Assembly (NCBI GenBank): GCA_026705925.1
Contig: JAPOZT010000019.1
Span: 1 to 49,877, forward strand
DNA: 49,877 bases
Source of the DNA: Gemmatimonadota bacterium
Lineage (GTDB): Bacteria > JAAXHH01
Reading direction: 5' to 3'
Of this stretch, positions 9,143 to 17,365 are shown one piece after another (the stretch's first letter is position 1; each line of letters begins with the position of its first letter). Below the pieces are notes generated by a model. It saw nothing but the letters and a program-made list of their open reading frames with translations, had not been told where the DNA came from and did no database searches. A program made the position numbers and the translations under genes.

Positions 9143-10161
9143 ACCTGCTCAAGAAGGCCTGGGGATGGCTCCGGTGGCTGGTCGCGCTGGGCATCCTCGG
9201 CTACCTGATCTATCTCTACCGCGAACAGTACGCCGATTTCATCCGCCGCGAAATCGACTTCACCTTCCTGGGCATCGGCATCGTGCTGGCCACGACGGCG
9301 ACCGTGCTGGCCTTTTTCCGCTGGTACCTTCTCGCCCGGGGCCAGAAGCTGGTGCTGGGATTCCGCGAAGCCGTCCGCCTTGGTTTCGTCAGCAACCTTT
9401 TCAACTACCTCGCGCCCGGGACCGCGGGCGGCGACATCGTCCGCGCCGTAGGCATCGCGCGGCGCCAGAAGTCGAGACGGACCGTCGCCGCGGCCACGGT
9501 GCTGCTCGACCGGCTGATCGGCATGCTGGCGCTGCTGATCGTCGGATCGGCGGCCGCGCTGCTGAACCAGGACCTCTGGCATCATCGGGAGATCATGATC
9601 GCCGTCCTGGTCTTCTGGGGCGGTGCCCTGACCGGGTTAATCTGCGTAGTGGTCTCCCTTCGTTTCCGGCTGCTGAACTGGACCTTCTTCCAGCGGCTGA
9701 CCCGTCTTAAGTTCGTCGGATCGTTCTTCGCCGAACTGGCGGGCAGCCTGGAACTCTATCAGACGCGGCGCAGCGCGCTGACCGAGGCCCTGCTCATCGG
9801 CCTGGCCGGCCAGTTCTTCATGCTGTCGGCCTTCTATTGCTGCGCAATGGCGCTCCTGCCCGGTGCGGCCGCGCCGGACTACTGGGCCCACCTCATGCTG
9901 ATCCCCGCGGCCGAGATCATCGGTACCTTCGCGCCGGTGCCGGGGGGCGTCGGCGCGCTGGAAGGCGCGGTTATCTACATCTACCACCTCGTCAGCACGA
10001 CCGCCGATGGATCGGTCCCGGGTACGGTCGCCCAGGCCACGGGACTGGCCGCCGCCCTGACGTACCGCATCGTGCGGGTCACCGTCGCCGCCGTGGGCGC
10101 ACTGTACTACATGGTTACGGATAGAAAGTGGAAGGAAAGGCTGGGACTGGAAGAGGCGTAA
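9139..10161 (+). CDS. YbhN/flippase-like (LPG synthase TM-region) membrane protein
   Basis: An integral membrane protein of the lysylphosphatidylglycerol-synthase transmembrane-region/YbhN family, often annotated as flippase-like. Family signatures are FRWYLLARGQKLVLGFREA, SNLFNYLAPGTAGGD, the ATVLLDRLIG stretch and, near the C-terminus, FAPVPGGVGALEGA. About 8 transmembrane segments are apparent. The frame is open back to an ATG at 8971, but those 56 residues are non-family and overlap the zinc-ribbon gene. The start is better placed at CTG 9139, with GAGGAGG at 9125-9131 and a 7-nt spacer, overlapping the upstream stop as CTGA. This gives 340 aa, the usual family size. The transported lipid or glycolipid is unknown. 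Confidence 0.85.
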   Translation: MNLLKKAWGWLRWLVALGILGYLIYLYREQYADFIRREIDFTFLGIGIVLATTATVLAFFRWYLLARGQKLVLGFREAVRLGFVSNLFNYLAPGTAGGDIVRAVGIARRQKSRRTVAAATVLLDRLIGMLALLIVGSAAALLNQDLWHHREIMIAVLVFWGGALTGLICVVVSLRFRLLNWTFFQRLTRLKFVGSFFAELAGSLELYQTRRSALTEALLIGLAGQFFMLSAFYCCAMALLPGAAAPDYWAHLMLIPAAEIIGTFAPVPGGVGALEGAVIYIYHLVSTTADGSVPGTVAQATGLAAALTYRIVRVTVAAVGALYYMVTDRKWKERLGLEEA

Positions 10162-10457
10162 CCTGAGGAGGCCCAGGTGGAAGGGCCCGACGGGAATAGA
10201 CCTGACCGTACGGGCACGGAGAAGGTACCGGGTCTCCCCGGCGCATCACCGCACCCGGTCAGGGCCGAACCCCGGGTACTCGATTCCCCGGTGTCCGGCT
10301 GATTTTAAGTACCTAATGAATAGGTTCCATATAACTGTAAACCGCAATTTGTTTAGTATTCAAACTGCTAGTGACAAATCATGGTTACTCGTAGGTGATT
10401 TGAAGTACAGCACTGCCTTCCCGATTAGTAGTTTGGGAAGGCAGTGCTTGACCCTCC
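10162..10457. other. Intergenic region with composition boundary
   Basis: After the flippase-like gene the first ~140 bp remain GC-rich and contain ACCGGGT/ACCCGGT inverted words that might end transcription. From about 10302 the sequence turns visibly AT-rich and stays so to about 11160. No ORF of note on either strand. Confidence 0.4.
10409..10448 (-). terminator. Perfect 14-bp hairpin after the DUF1508 gene
   Basis: AGCACTGCCTTCCC (10409-10422) pairs perfectly with 10435-10448 around a 12-nt loop. It begins 9 nt past the TAA of the DUF1508 gene on the minus strand, the right place for a terminator. The following minus-strand sequence is only mildly T-rich, so it may be a 3'-end stabiliser or a processing hairpin instead. 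Confidence 0.55.
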
Positions 10458-10655
10458 TTATACTATTGAGTTTCGGACAGGCGCATTGATCGACTGTTTG
10501 ACTAGCGCTATCTCGTCAAAACACTCTTTTTTTGTCGCATGACCTTCACCTGATATGGCTATGATCGGAGAGTTAAATGTAAGCCAACTGTAATTCCCTG
10601 ATCTCAAGCGCCATCTCCATTTCCCTACCTTGTCTGGATAAACCTCGTAAATCAT
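10458..10655 (-). CDS. Single-domain DUF1508 (YegP-like) protein
   Basis: A 65 aa protein covering one DUF1508/YegP repeat: GKWRWRLRSGN, then PIIAISGEGHATKKECFDEI and a closing VKQSI helix, the usual beta-beta-beta-alpha pattern. E. coli YegP has two such repeats; single-repeat forms are common. AAGGATT lies 8 nt before the ATG. Base composition is clearly more AT-rich than neighbouring genes, suggesting recent acquisition together with the surrounding island. Function unknown. It is followed by a strong hairpin and preceded by several others. Confidence 0.75.
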   Translation of the reverse strand: MIYEVYPDKVGKWRWRLRSGNYSWLTFNSPIIAISGEGHATKKECFDEIALVKQSINAPVRNSIV

Positions 10656-10738
10656 GTTCGTAATCCTTCTAGATTATGGTAACTCACTATTGAACTAAAA
10701 AGCAAGTCACGTAAATTTCCAATCGATTAAAACTGTTG

Positions 10739-10771
10739 ATTATCGGTACTCTTTTACCGAGTTCCGATAAT
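10739..10771. repeat. Inverted repeat, 13-bp arms with one mismatch
   Basis: ATTATCGGTACTC (10739-10751) pairs with 10759-10771 with a single mismatch around a 7-nt loop. It sits about 85 bp upstream of the DUF1508 start, so it could be an operator or a leader hairpin. Confidence 0.5.
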
Positions 10772-10925
10772 TACCATTGCACCCTCATCACATCGCAGGT
10801 ATTATCGTTACTACTTGCGTTTGTTTCGAAGGTGAGGGATAGGTCTTGAACCGTGAAGACCAAATCCCATCCGGTTTCTTCTCTGGGGTGTAAGTCGCTG
10901 GTCAACGCTCACCCCATTGGCGATT

Positions 10926-10947
10926 TCACATGGTGTCTCACCTCCTT
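10926..10947 (-). promoter_or_regulatory. Perfect Shine-Dalgarno before a start-stop codon pair
   Basis: On the minus strand AAGGAGGTGA (10938-10947), fully complementary to the 16S 3' tail core, is followed 6 nt later by ATG (10929-10931) and immediately by TGA (10926-10928). A second ATG GGG TGA lies just downstream. On the + strand the same bases read as an anti-SD core. Whether ribosomes bind here, or whether it is chance, cannot be decided from sequence. Confidence 0.35.
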
Positions 10948-10960
10948 ACATACGTGAGTG

Positions 10961-10990
10961 ATGCCCCATCGATTCCCGTCGATGGGGCAT
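10961..10990. repeat. Perfect 12-bp inverted repeat
   Basis: ATGCCCCATCGA (10961-10972) and TCGATGGGGCAT (10979-10990) form a perfect stem with a 6-nt loop. There is no T-run on either side, so it is not a classical terminator. It lies just upstream, on the minus strand, of the perfect SD/start-stop element. Confidence 0.6.
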
Positions 10991-11002
10991 ACACATTTGG
11001 TC

Positions 11003-11037
11003 AAAGAAAATGGCGTCCTATATGGTAAAGAACGCCA
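11003..11037 (-). terminator. Candidate nrdJ terminator
   Basis: On the minus strand TGGCGT and ACGCCA (11011-11016 and 11032-11037) make a 6-bp stem with a 15-nt loop, followed by TTTTCTTT (11003-11010). It lies about 125 nt beyond the nrdJ stop. Confidence 0.4.
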
Positions 11038-11044
11038 ATTTCAC

Positions 11045-11088
11045 TCACCGTAATCACCAACCCTGAAACTCTTCCTGGTGTACGGTGA
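11045..11088. repeat. Long imperfect hairpin downstream of nrdJ
   Basis: TCACCGTA (11045-11052) pairs with TACGGTGA (11081-11088), and the stem continues as CACCA/TGGTG after a 2-nt bulge. It falls in the presumed 3' untranslated region of nrdJ. Confidence 0.45.
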
Positions 11089-11161
11089 TTCTGCGGGTTA
11101 ACTGCGAATCCCGTTCGGTAGAAACCTCTTTTCTTTACCCTGCGTATCTAATCTTACTATC

Positions 11162-14017
11162 TTACGAACAACCACTTGTCGATCCACACTCACGACACAC
11201 GTAGCACGAACCGTTGCGGGTCATCAGGCTGCCGCAGTCCGAGCAGGAAGGCGCGTCGGCCTGGGCGACGTAGACCTCGTGCTCCTGGTTTTCCTGCGCG
11301 GTCATGGTCTGGTCCATGGCGTTCGAGTGCATGGTGTTGTCCATGTCCTCGTCCGCCACGATCTCGGAATGGCTGTCCTCGGGCAGGAACTTCACCGCGA
11401 GCCACCGGAAGATGTAATCGGTGATGGACTTGGCGATGGGCACGTCCCTGTTGCCGGTCATCCCGGCCGGTTCGAACCGCATGTGGCTGAACTTGCGGAT
11501 CAGGCTCTCCAGGGGCACGCCGTACTGCAGCGACACGGAGATGGCCGTGGCGAAGGCGTCCATCATGCCGGATACCGTGCTGCCTTCCTTGGACATGCGC
11601 AGGAAGATCTCGCCCGGCTGGCCGTCTTCGAAGAGTCCGACGGTCAGGTAGCCCTCGTGGCCGGCGATGCTGAACTTGTGCGTGACCGCCTCGCGCTCGT
11701 CCGGCAGCCGGCGGCGAACGGGCTGGACCTCCGCGGCCTCTTCCTTCTCCGACGCCTTGGTGCTGAGCGGCTGGGTGCGCTTCGACCCGTCGCGGTAGAT
11801 GGCCAGGGCCTTGAGACCCAGTTCTCCACCCTTCATGTACACGTTCATGACGTCTTCGACGGTGGCCTCGTTGGGCAGGTTGACCGTCTTGGATATGGCG
11901 CCCGAAATGAAGGGCTGCGCCGCGGCCATCATCTTCACGTGGCCCATGTGGTGGATGGAACGGCTTCCGTTCTCGGTCCGGAACGCGCAGTCGAAGACCG
12001 GCAGGTGTTCCTGGAGCAGGTGGGGCGCGCCTTCGATGGTCCCGTGCTCGTCGATGTAATGGACGATCCGCTCGATCTGCGGCTTGGAGTAACCCAGCTT
12101 CTCCAGGGCGGAATACACGGTGCGGTTCACGATCTTCATCGTGCCACCGCCCACCAGGCGCTTGTACTTGACCAGGGCGATGTCGGGCTCGATGCCCGTC
12201 GTGTCGCAGTCCATCATGAAGGCGATGGTCCCCGTGGGCGCGAGCACCGTGGCCTGGCTGTTCTTGTACCCGTGCATCTTGCCATGGGCGAGTGCGTTGT
12301 CCCACGCGGTGCGCGCGGCGTCCAGCAGGTTCTTGTCCACCATCTCAGCCTGGATGTCGTCCACGGCGTCCCGGTGTTTCTGCATGACCCGCAGCATGGG
12401 CTCGCTGTTGACGTCGTAGCCTTCGAAGGTGCCCAGGTACTCGGCGAGTTCCGAGGACCGGTAGTATCCCTGGCCGGTCATCAGCGCCGTGATGGCGCCG
12501 GCAAAGGCGCGGCCCCCGTCGCTGTCGTAGGGCAAGCCCATGGCCATGAGCAGCGCGCCGAGATTGGCGTAGCCCAGTCCCAGCTGGCGGAAGGCGCGGG
12601 CGTTCTCGCCGATCTTGTCCGTGGGATAGCTCGCGTTGTCGACGATAATGTCCTGCGCCATGATCATGATGTTGACGGTGTGTATGAATCCCACCACGTC
12701 GAAGGTGCCTTCGTCGGTCAGGTACTTGAGCAGGTTGATCGAGGCCAGGTTGCACGCGCTGTTGTCCAGGTGCATGTACTCGGAACAGGGATTGCTCGCG
12801 TTGATGCGGTCCGTGTTGGCGCAGGTGTGCCAGTCGTTGATGGTCGTGTCGTACTGCATGCCCGGGTCGCCGCACTGCCACGCGGCTTCCGCGATCCAGG
12901 ACATGACATCCTTCGCCTTAAGGCTTTCCACCGGCTTCTTCGTGGTGATCGACTGCAGCGTCCATTCCCCGTCCTTTTCCACCGCGTCCAGGAAGTCGTC
13001 CGTCACCCGCACGGAGTTGTTGGCGTTCTGGAACTGGATGGAACTCCACGCGTCGCCGTTCAGGGTCATGTCCCAGCCGGCGTCGCCGAGGGCGTAGGCC
13101 TTGCGCTCCTCGTTCGCCTTGCACCAGATGAACTCCACCACGTCGGGATGGTCGATGTCCAGGACGACCATTTTGGCCGCTCTGCGGGTCTTGCCGCCCG
13201 ACTTGATGGATCCGGCCACCGAATCGGCCGCCCTCATGAAGGAGACCGGCCCGGAAGCCTGGCCGCCGGAAGACAGTATCTCCTTGGACGAACGGATCCG
13301 GGACAGATTCACCCCGGCGCCCGAGCCGCCCTTGAAGATCATGCCTTCGACCTTGCACCACTCGAGGATGGACTCCATAGAGTCGTCGACCGAAAGGATG
13401 AAGCACGCCGAGCACTGGGGCGTGTCCTCGACGCCCGCGTTGAACCACACGGGACTGTTGAACGTGGCCCGCTGATGGAGGATGATCTGCTTCAGTTCGT
13501 TCTGGAAGGCATCAGCGTCTTCCTCCGAGGCGAAGTAACCCTGCGCGCGCCCCCAGCCCGCGATCGTGTCCGCCACGCGGTTGATCATGTGCTTGACGCT
13601 GTTCTCGCGCTTTGGGGTGCCCAGGGGTCCGCGGAAGTACTTGGACACGACGACGTTGGTGGCCAGCTGCGACCAGTCGGCCGGGATCTCCACGTCCTTC
13701 TGCTCGAAGACGACTTCGCCGCCGTCCCCGGCTATGGTGGCCGTCCGCTTCTCCCACTCCACGCCGTCGTAGGGATCATGACCAGGATTGCTGTACAGCC
13801 GCTCGACGGAAAGGCCGCCGAATTCGGCCGGTGCTTCGATGGGTGCGTCGACTGGCGCATCGATGGGCGCGTCGTCAGGTACGTCGACCGGCGCGACAAC
13901 GTCGGAAGCGTCATCGACGGACACTTCAGCAGCCCCTCCGGCAGCGGACTCCTCCGTCTCTTCCATCAGGAGTTCGTGGGTTTCTTCCAGATTCAATTCT
14001 AGTTTGTCTTCAGCCAT
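11162..14017 (-). CDS. nrdJ: Vitamin B12-dependent ribonucleotide reductase (class II)
   Basis: Reduces ribonucleotides to deoxyribonucleotides using adenosylcobalamin, independent of oxygen. The 951 aa length and organisation fit the large NrdJ type. Visible elements are KGGSGAGVNLSRIRSSKE, the PVSFMRAADSVAGSIKSGGK stretch, NPCSEYMHLDNSACNLASINL split over the active site, LAPTGTIAFMMDCDTTGIEPD, and a C-terminal CxxC...CxxC zinc/thiol ribbon (CSDCGS, CYVCRECG). The first ~80 residues are acidic and contain DAP-I/V-DAP repeats that look like a linker. ATG with AGGGGG 5 nt upstream. It follows nrdR in the same direction with a candidate NrdR box between them. No cobalamin-riboswitch hallmarks are visible in the 127-bp gap. 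Confidence 0.97.
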   Translation of the reverse strand: MAEDKLELNLEETHELLMEETEESAAGGAAEVSVDDASDVVAPVDVPDDAPIDAPVDAPIEAPAEFGGLSVERLYSNPGHDPYDGVEWEKRTATIAGDGGEVVFEQKDVEIPADWSQLATNVVVSKYFRGPLGTPKRENSVKHMINRVADTIAGWGRAQGYFASEEDADAFQNELKQIILHQRATFNSPVWFNAGVEDTPQCSACFILSVDDSMESILEWCKVEGMIFKGGSGAGVNLSRIRSSKEILSSGGQASGPVSFMRAADSVAGSIKSGGKTRRAAKMVVLDIDHPDVVEFIWCKANEERKAYALGDAGWDMTLNGDAWSSIQFQNANNSVRVTDDFLDAVEKDGEWTLQSITTKKPVESLKAKDVMSWIAEAAWQCGDPGMQYDTTINDWHTCANTDRINASNPCSEYMHLDNSACNLASINLLKYLTDEGTFDVVGFIHTVNIMIMAQDIIVDNASYPTDKIGENARAFRQLGLGYANLGALLMAMGLPYDSDGGRAFAGAITALMTGQGYYRSSELAEYLGTFEGYDVNSEPMLRVMQKHRDAVDDIQAEMVDKNLLDAARTAWDNALAHGKMHGYKNSQATVLAPTGTIAFMMDCDTTGIEPDIALVKYKRLVGGGTMKIVNRTVYSALEKLGYSKPQIERIVHYIDEHGTIEGAPHLLQEHLPVFDCAFRTENGSRSIHHMGHVKMMAAAQPFISGAISKTVNLPNEATVEDVMNVYMKGGELGLKALAIYRDGSKRTQPLSTKASEKEEAAEVQPVRRRLPDEREAVTHKFSIAGHEGYLTVGLFEDGQPGEIFLRMSKEGSTVSGMMDAFATAISVSLQYGVPLESLIRKFSHMRFEPAGMTGNRDVPIAKSITDYIFRWLAVKFLPEDSHSEIVADEDMDNTMHSNAMDQTMTAQENQEHEVYVAQADAPSCSDCGSLMTRNGSCYVCRECGSTSGCS

Positions 14018-14051
14018 ACTAGCCCCCTAAAATCACCTTCTTTAGATATGA

Positions 14052-14074
14052 AACGTCGAATTGTAACGTCGAAA
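14052..14074. repeat. 9-bp direct repeat upstream of nrdJ
   Basis: AACGTCGAA occurs at 14052-14060 and again at 14066-14074, just downstream of the candidate NrdR box in the nrdJ leader. Possibly a second regulatory half-site; no factor can be named. Confidence 0.35.
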
Positions 14075-14075
14075 C

Positions 14076-14091
14076 GATGTGTATATTGTGT
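14076..14091 (-). promoter_or_regulatory. Candidate NrdR box
   Basis: ACACAATATACACATC on the minus strand resembles the NrdR box, which is roughly ACAC-wATAT-wt-GTGT with a TATA-like core. It lies between nrdR and nrdJ, 59 bp before the nrdJ ATG. NrdR boxes usually come in pairs about three helical turns apart; no clear second copy is visible, which lowers confidence. Confidence 0.5.
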
Positions 14092-14144
14092 CAACAAAAA
14101 ATACCTGATCCTGAAAACGCAGACCAGGTACCTGAATACCTGAA

Positions 14145-14636
14145 TCAGCCCTGATCGGGCTGGTCCTTCACGACCGCAGCCAGCTCCTGTTTCTCCAGTT
14201 GTTCGAGCTCTTCCGCGAACTCGCTCCTGTCCTTGAAATCCCGGTAGACCGACGCGAAACGCACGTAGGCCACTTCATCGATCTTGCGCAGTTCCCGGAT
14301 GATGAATTCGCCGATCCGGTTCGAAGGAATCTCGCGTTCATTGAGGTTACTTACGTAGTACACCACGCGGTCCACGAGCTCGTGAAGTTGGTCGGCGGAG
14401 ATCATGCGCTTCGTACAGGCCAGCTTCAGCCCGTGCATGATCTTTCCGCGGTCGAAGACTTCCCGCCGGCCATCGGATTTCACCACCATCAGTTCCTCTT
14501 CCTCAATGGCCTCGTAGGTAGTGAATCGCTTGGTGCAGGAAAGGCACTCGCGGCGTCTGCGGATCGTTCTTCCGCTCTGGATCGTTCGGGAGTCAACAAC
14601 GTGGCTGTTGAGCGTGCCACACGCAGGACATCGCAT
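14145..14636 (-). CDS. nrdR: Transcriptional repressor NrdR
   Basis: Represses ribonucleotide reductase genes when dATP is high. The zinc ribbon has C3xxC6 and C31xxC34 with the RRRREC segment, followed by an ATP-cone (about residues 49-139) with VVKSDGRREVFDRGKI and VAYVRFASVYRDF. The length of 163 aa is typical. GGAG lies 11 nt before the ATG. It sits directly upstream of nrdJ in the same direction, so it probably controls its neighbour and perhaps itself. Confidence 0.97.
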   Translation of the reverse strand: MRCPACGTLNSHVVDSRTIQSGRTIRRRRECLSCTKRFTTYEAIEEEELMVVKSDGRREVFDRGKIMHGLKLACTKRMISADQLHELVDRVVYYVSNLNEREIPSNRIGEFIIRELRKIDEVAYVRFASVYRDFKDRSEFAEELEQLEKQELAAVVKDQPDQG

Positions 14637-14880
14637 CTGCGGCGGATCTCCGGTTGTAATTGATTGATAATTTAAGAATTAAGAATCACTAGGTGTAGTG
14701 GTGTTCAGACACGTAGCAAACAAGATATTGTATTATTTGCGAACAGGCAAGAGTCTTTTTGAAACTTTTTTTTCTGACAAAACATACACCAACGTGTGCA
14801 ATAAAGCGAGATTCCCGCAGGGCGGGGCTCTACGACATTTGTACTTTTTTTACTGCATCTGGAAGCAATATCGTACGAAG
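14637..14880. other. Intergenic gap upstream of nrdR
   Basis: 244 bp, AT-rich next to nrdR. It should contain the nrdR promoter and the 3' end of the permease operon, all on the minus strand. A small CCCGC-AGG-GCGGG hairpin (14814-14826) could end the permease transcript, but the tail is only modestly T-rich. A T8 run is present on the + strand near 14770. No gene seen. Confidence 0.35.
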
Positions 14881-17316
14881 CTATTCCATCCTCAACGCCT
14901 CGACCGGGTTCGCGACCGCCGCCCGGACGGCCTGGAAACTCACGGTGATCAGGGCGATCGCCATGGCGAGGACGCCGGCCAGGATGAAGGTCGTCCAGTC
15001 CAGGTCGACGCGGTAGGCGAAACCCTCCAGCCAGGTGTTCATCGCGATGTAGGCAACGGGCCAGGCCACCACGATGGCCGCGATCACGAGCCGGAAGTAC
15101 TCTCGGGACAACAGCGCGACGAGACCGGCGGCGGATGCGCCGAGGACCTTGCGAACGCCGATCTCCTTCCTGCGCCGTTCCGCGGTGAAGGAGGACAGCC
15201 CGACAAGCCCGAGGCAGCCGATGATAACGGCCAGTACGGCGAAGCTTACGAAGATCCAGGCAAAACGCTCCTCGGCTTCATGCAGGCGCGCAAAGGTGTC
15301 CTCCACGAAGAAGTATTCGAAAGCCCAATCGGGATTTACCTCATGCCATGCTTCCTCGATCGCCGAAAGGCCTTCCGACATGCGACCGGCATCGATTTTG
15401 ACCATGGCGTACCCGCCCGGGTAGTTCGGAAACAGCACCAGCGGTTCGATCGGTTCGTGTAAGGCGGCGTAGTGGAAATCCTTCACCACGCCAACGATCG
15501 ACGGCCGCAACTCACCTCGCTCATCGGAATCCGTGATCAGTTCCTGCAGCCCTTCGATCTCCTTGCCCAACGCCTCGGCGGCCGATGCATAGCCCAACCT
15601 GGCAACGGCCGCTTCGTTAATGACGACCGCACCCGTCGCGGTCCAGTCGCCGGGGAACGCGGAATCGAAATTGCGGCCCGCCACCAGTTCGATGCCGAAA
15701 ATCCCGATGAAATCATCGTCCACCCAGGCCTGATTCATATCGATCGTCGATGATTCGTCCTGGCCCCGTCCGCGCGCCTTGATCGGCGCTGCGGCGTTCT
15801 TGTGCCCGGGAAGAAGGAAATTCATCGAGACGTTCGTCACCGCAGGTATCTCCTTCAGCCGTGCTTTGTAAACGCTGGATCTTACGACAACCGGCGCGAA
15901 GGTCTGAGGCACCGCGACGACCTGGTCGGAATTGAGTCCCATGTTTCGCGCGCGGATGAAGTCGAGCTGGGTGTCGACCACGCCGGTGCAGATGATGAGG
16001 GCGATCGAAATCACGAACTGTCCCACGACCAGGACCCGGCGGATGGCCACGTTTCCGGCGCCCGTGGAGCGCAGGCCGCTCAGCGCCTGGACCGGTGCGA
16101 GCCCGGACAGGTAAAGGGCCGGATAGCTGCCCGAGACGAAACCCACCACGGCGCCGATCGCCACGACGGCGCCCAGGACGAACCAGGCGGTATCCGCGTT
16201 CAGGGACATGGACTTGCCCGTGAGCAGGTTGAACCACGGCAGGCTCAACAAGGCAAGCAGGAGGGCAACGCCAACCGCAAGCCCGGTCATGAACATGGAC
16301 TCGCTGATGAACTGCCGGATCACCTGGCTCCTGGCTGCGCCGAAGGTCTTTCTGAGTCCGATTTCCCCGGCCCTTCCCGCGGAACGCGCGGTGGCCAGGT
16401 TCATGAAATTGATGCACGCGATGAGGATGATGAATACGGCGATGGCGCCGAATAGGTAGACGTACCGGATATCGCTGTTCGGGGTCAGTTCCCGCTCGAG
16501 ACGAGAGTGAAGGTGTATATCCGTGACCGGCTGCAGCCTGAAGGTCAAGGACGACGATTCACCGTCGTATTGGTCGCCGACGTACTTCTCCACGAAGGCG
16601 GGCAGCTTGGCTTCCAGTTCATCGGGATCGCTGCCCTCGCGCAGCAGGACGTAGCTGTACGACTTGCGCCAGTCCCACACGTCGGCTGATTTGTCCGAAT
16701 AGTGCTCCTGGATCCGGAACGCCGCGAGGATGTCGAAGCCGAGGTGCGTGTTGGCGGGCTGGTCCCGCATGACGCCGGTCACCTCGAAATGGAAGGATCC
16801 CTCGGCATCCAGGATCTTGCCCATGGGGTTCTCGTCGCCGAAGTATTTCCTCGCGATGGACTCCGACAGGACGACTTTGTCGATACCGGCCAGGGCCGTC
16901 CGGGGATCGCCGAATATCAGCGGCACATCGAAGACTTTGAAGACTGACGAATCGGCCAGGTAGAAATCCCGTTCGTAGAACCCCCTGTCTCCATACTTGA
17001 TCATCCAGGCGTTGCCGGGCGGATTGAAGCGCACCATATCTTCCACTTCCGGGAAGTCTTCGCGCATGAATCTGACGGTGGGCATCATCACTTCGGCCGT
17101 GCGGACCACCTGGTCGCCGTCGCGCTCTTCCGAGATCACGCGGTAGATACGGTCAGCCTTCTCATGGTACCGGTCGTAACTAAGCTCGTCGCGGATGTAC
17201 AGAAGGATGAGGAGCGCGCACGCGATCCCGAGCGCAAGGCTCATCACGTTGATGGACGCGTAGCCCTTCTGGCGGTTCAGATGGCGCACGGCCACCGTCA
17301 GGTAGTTACGGAACAT
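14881..17316 (-). CDS. FtsX/MacB-type ABC permease, paralogue 1 (distal)
   Basis: An 811 aa membrane protein with duplicated MacB-like architecture: TM near 18-40, a MacB periplasmic core-like domain to about 280, three FtsX transmembrane helices (about 285-410), a further TM near 430-450, a second periplasmic core, and three terminal helices. It carries SxRxxEIGLRK-like motifs twice (SAGRAGEIGLRK and AERRRKEIGVRKVLGAS), the cytoplasmic coupling regions of FtsX permeases. In the inner-membrane ABC family these work with a separate ATPase for lipoprotein export, efflux or envelope signalling. No ATPase is encoded here. It is one of three tandem paralogues transcribed leftward; the SD is weak. 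Confidence 0.88.
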   Translation of the reverse strand: MFRNYLTVAVRHLNRQKGYASINVMSLALGIACALLILLYIRDELSYDRYHEKADRIYRVISEERDGDQVVRTAEVMMPTVRFMREDFPEVEDMVRFNPPGNAWMIKYGDRGFYERDFYLADSSVFKVFDVPLIFGDPRTALAGIDKVVLSESIARKYFGDENPMGKILDAEGSFHFEVTGVMRDQPANTHLGFDILAAFRIQEHYSDKSADVWDWRKSYSYVLLREGSDPDELEAKLPAFVEKYVGDQYDGESSSLTFRLQPVTDIHLHSRLERELTPNSDIRYVYLFGAIAVFIILIACINFMNLATARSAGRAGEIGLRKTFGAARSQVIRQFISESMFMTGLAVGVALLLALLSLPWFNLLTGKSMSLNADTAWFVLGAVVAIGAVVGFVSGSYPALYLSGLAPVQALSGLRSTGAGNVAIRRVLVVGQFVISIALIICTGVVDTQLDFIRARNMGLNSDQVVAVPQTFAPVVVRSSVYKARLKEIPAVTNVSMNFLLPGHKNAAAPIKARGRGQDESSTIDMNQAWVDDDFIGIFGIELVAGRNFDSAFPGDWTATGAVVINEAAVARLGYASAAEALGKEIEGLQELITDSDERGELRPSIVGVVKDFHYAALHEPIEPLVLFPNYPGGYAMVKIDAGRMSEGLSAIEEAWHEVNPDWAFEYFFVEDTFARLHEAEERFAWIFVSFAVLAVIIGCLGLVGLSSFTAERRRKEIGVRKVLGASAAGLVALLSREYFRLVIAAIVVAWPVAYIAMNTWLEGFAYRVDLDWTTFILAGVLAMAIALITVSFQAVRAAVANPVEALRME

Positions 17317-17365
17317 GGCGCACTCATTTTATCAGATGGGCGATTGAACGAAAACACGCGTACTG

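Larger units (their letters stand above)
10656..11161. other. AT-rich, hairpin-rich non-coding island
   Basis: 506 bp with no ORF above about 15 codons but several inverted repeats: 10739-10771, 10842-10861 (GGTCTT/AAGACC), 10961-10990, 11011-11037 and 11045-11088. It lies between the leftward nrdJ and the leftward DUF1508 gene, so it may combine the nrdJ 3' end with a structured leader or small RNA ahead of DUF1508. It also holds a perfect SD with a start-stop codon pair at 10926-10947. Confidence 0.5.

Noticed and set aside
10926..10950. Remnant of a 16S rRNA 3' end on the + strand
   Set aside because: Only the 11-base TCACCTCCTTA core matches; the neighbouring bases do not resemble 16S rRNA.
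11279..14002. 907-codon open frame on the + strand opposite nrdJ
   Set aside because: The translation has no family features and is the antisense shadow of a well-supported gene, as expected in high-GC DNA.
14018..14144. Cobalamin riboswitch ahead of nrdJ
   Set aside because: The gap is only 127 bp and shows no B12-box-like or conserved cobalamin-riboswitch elements.
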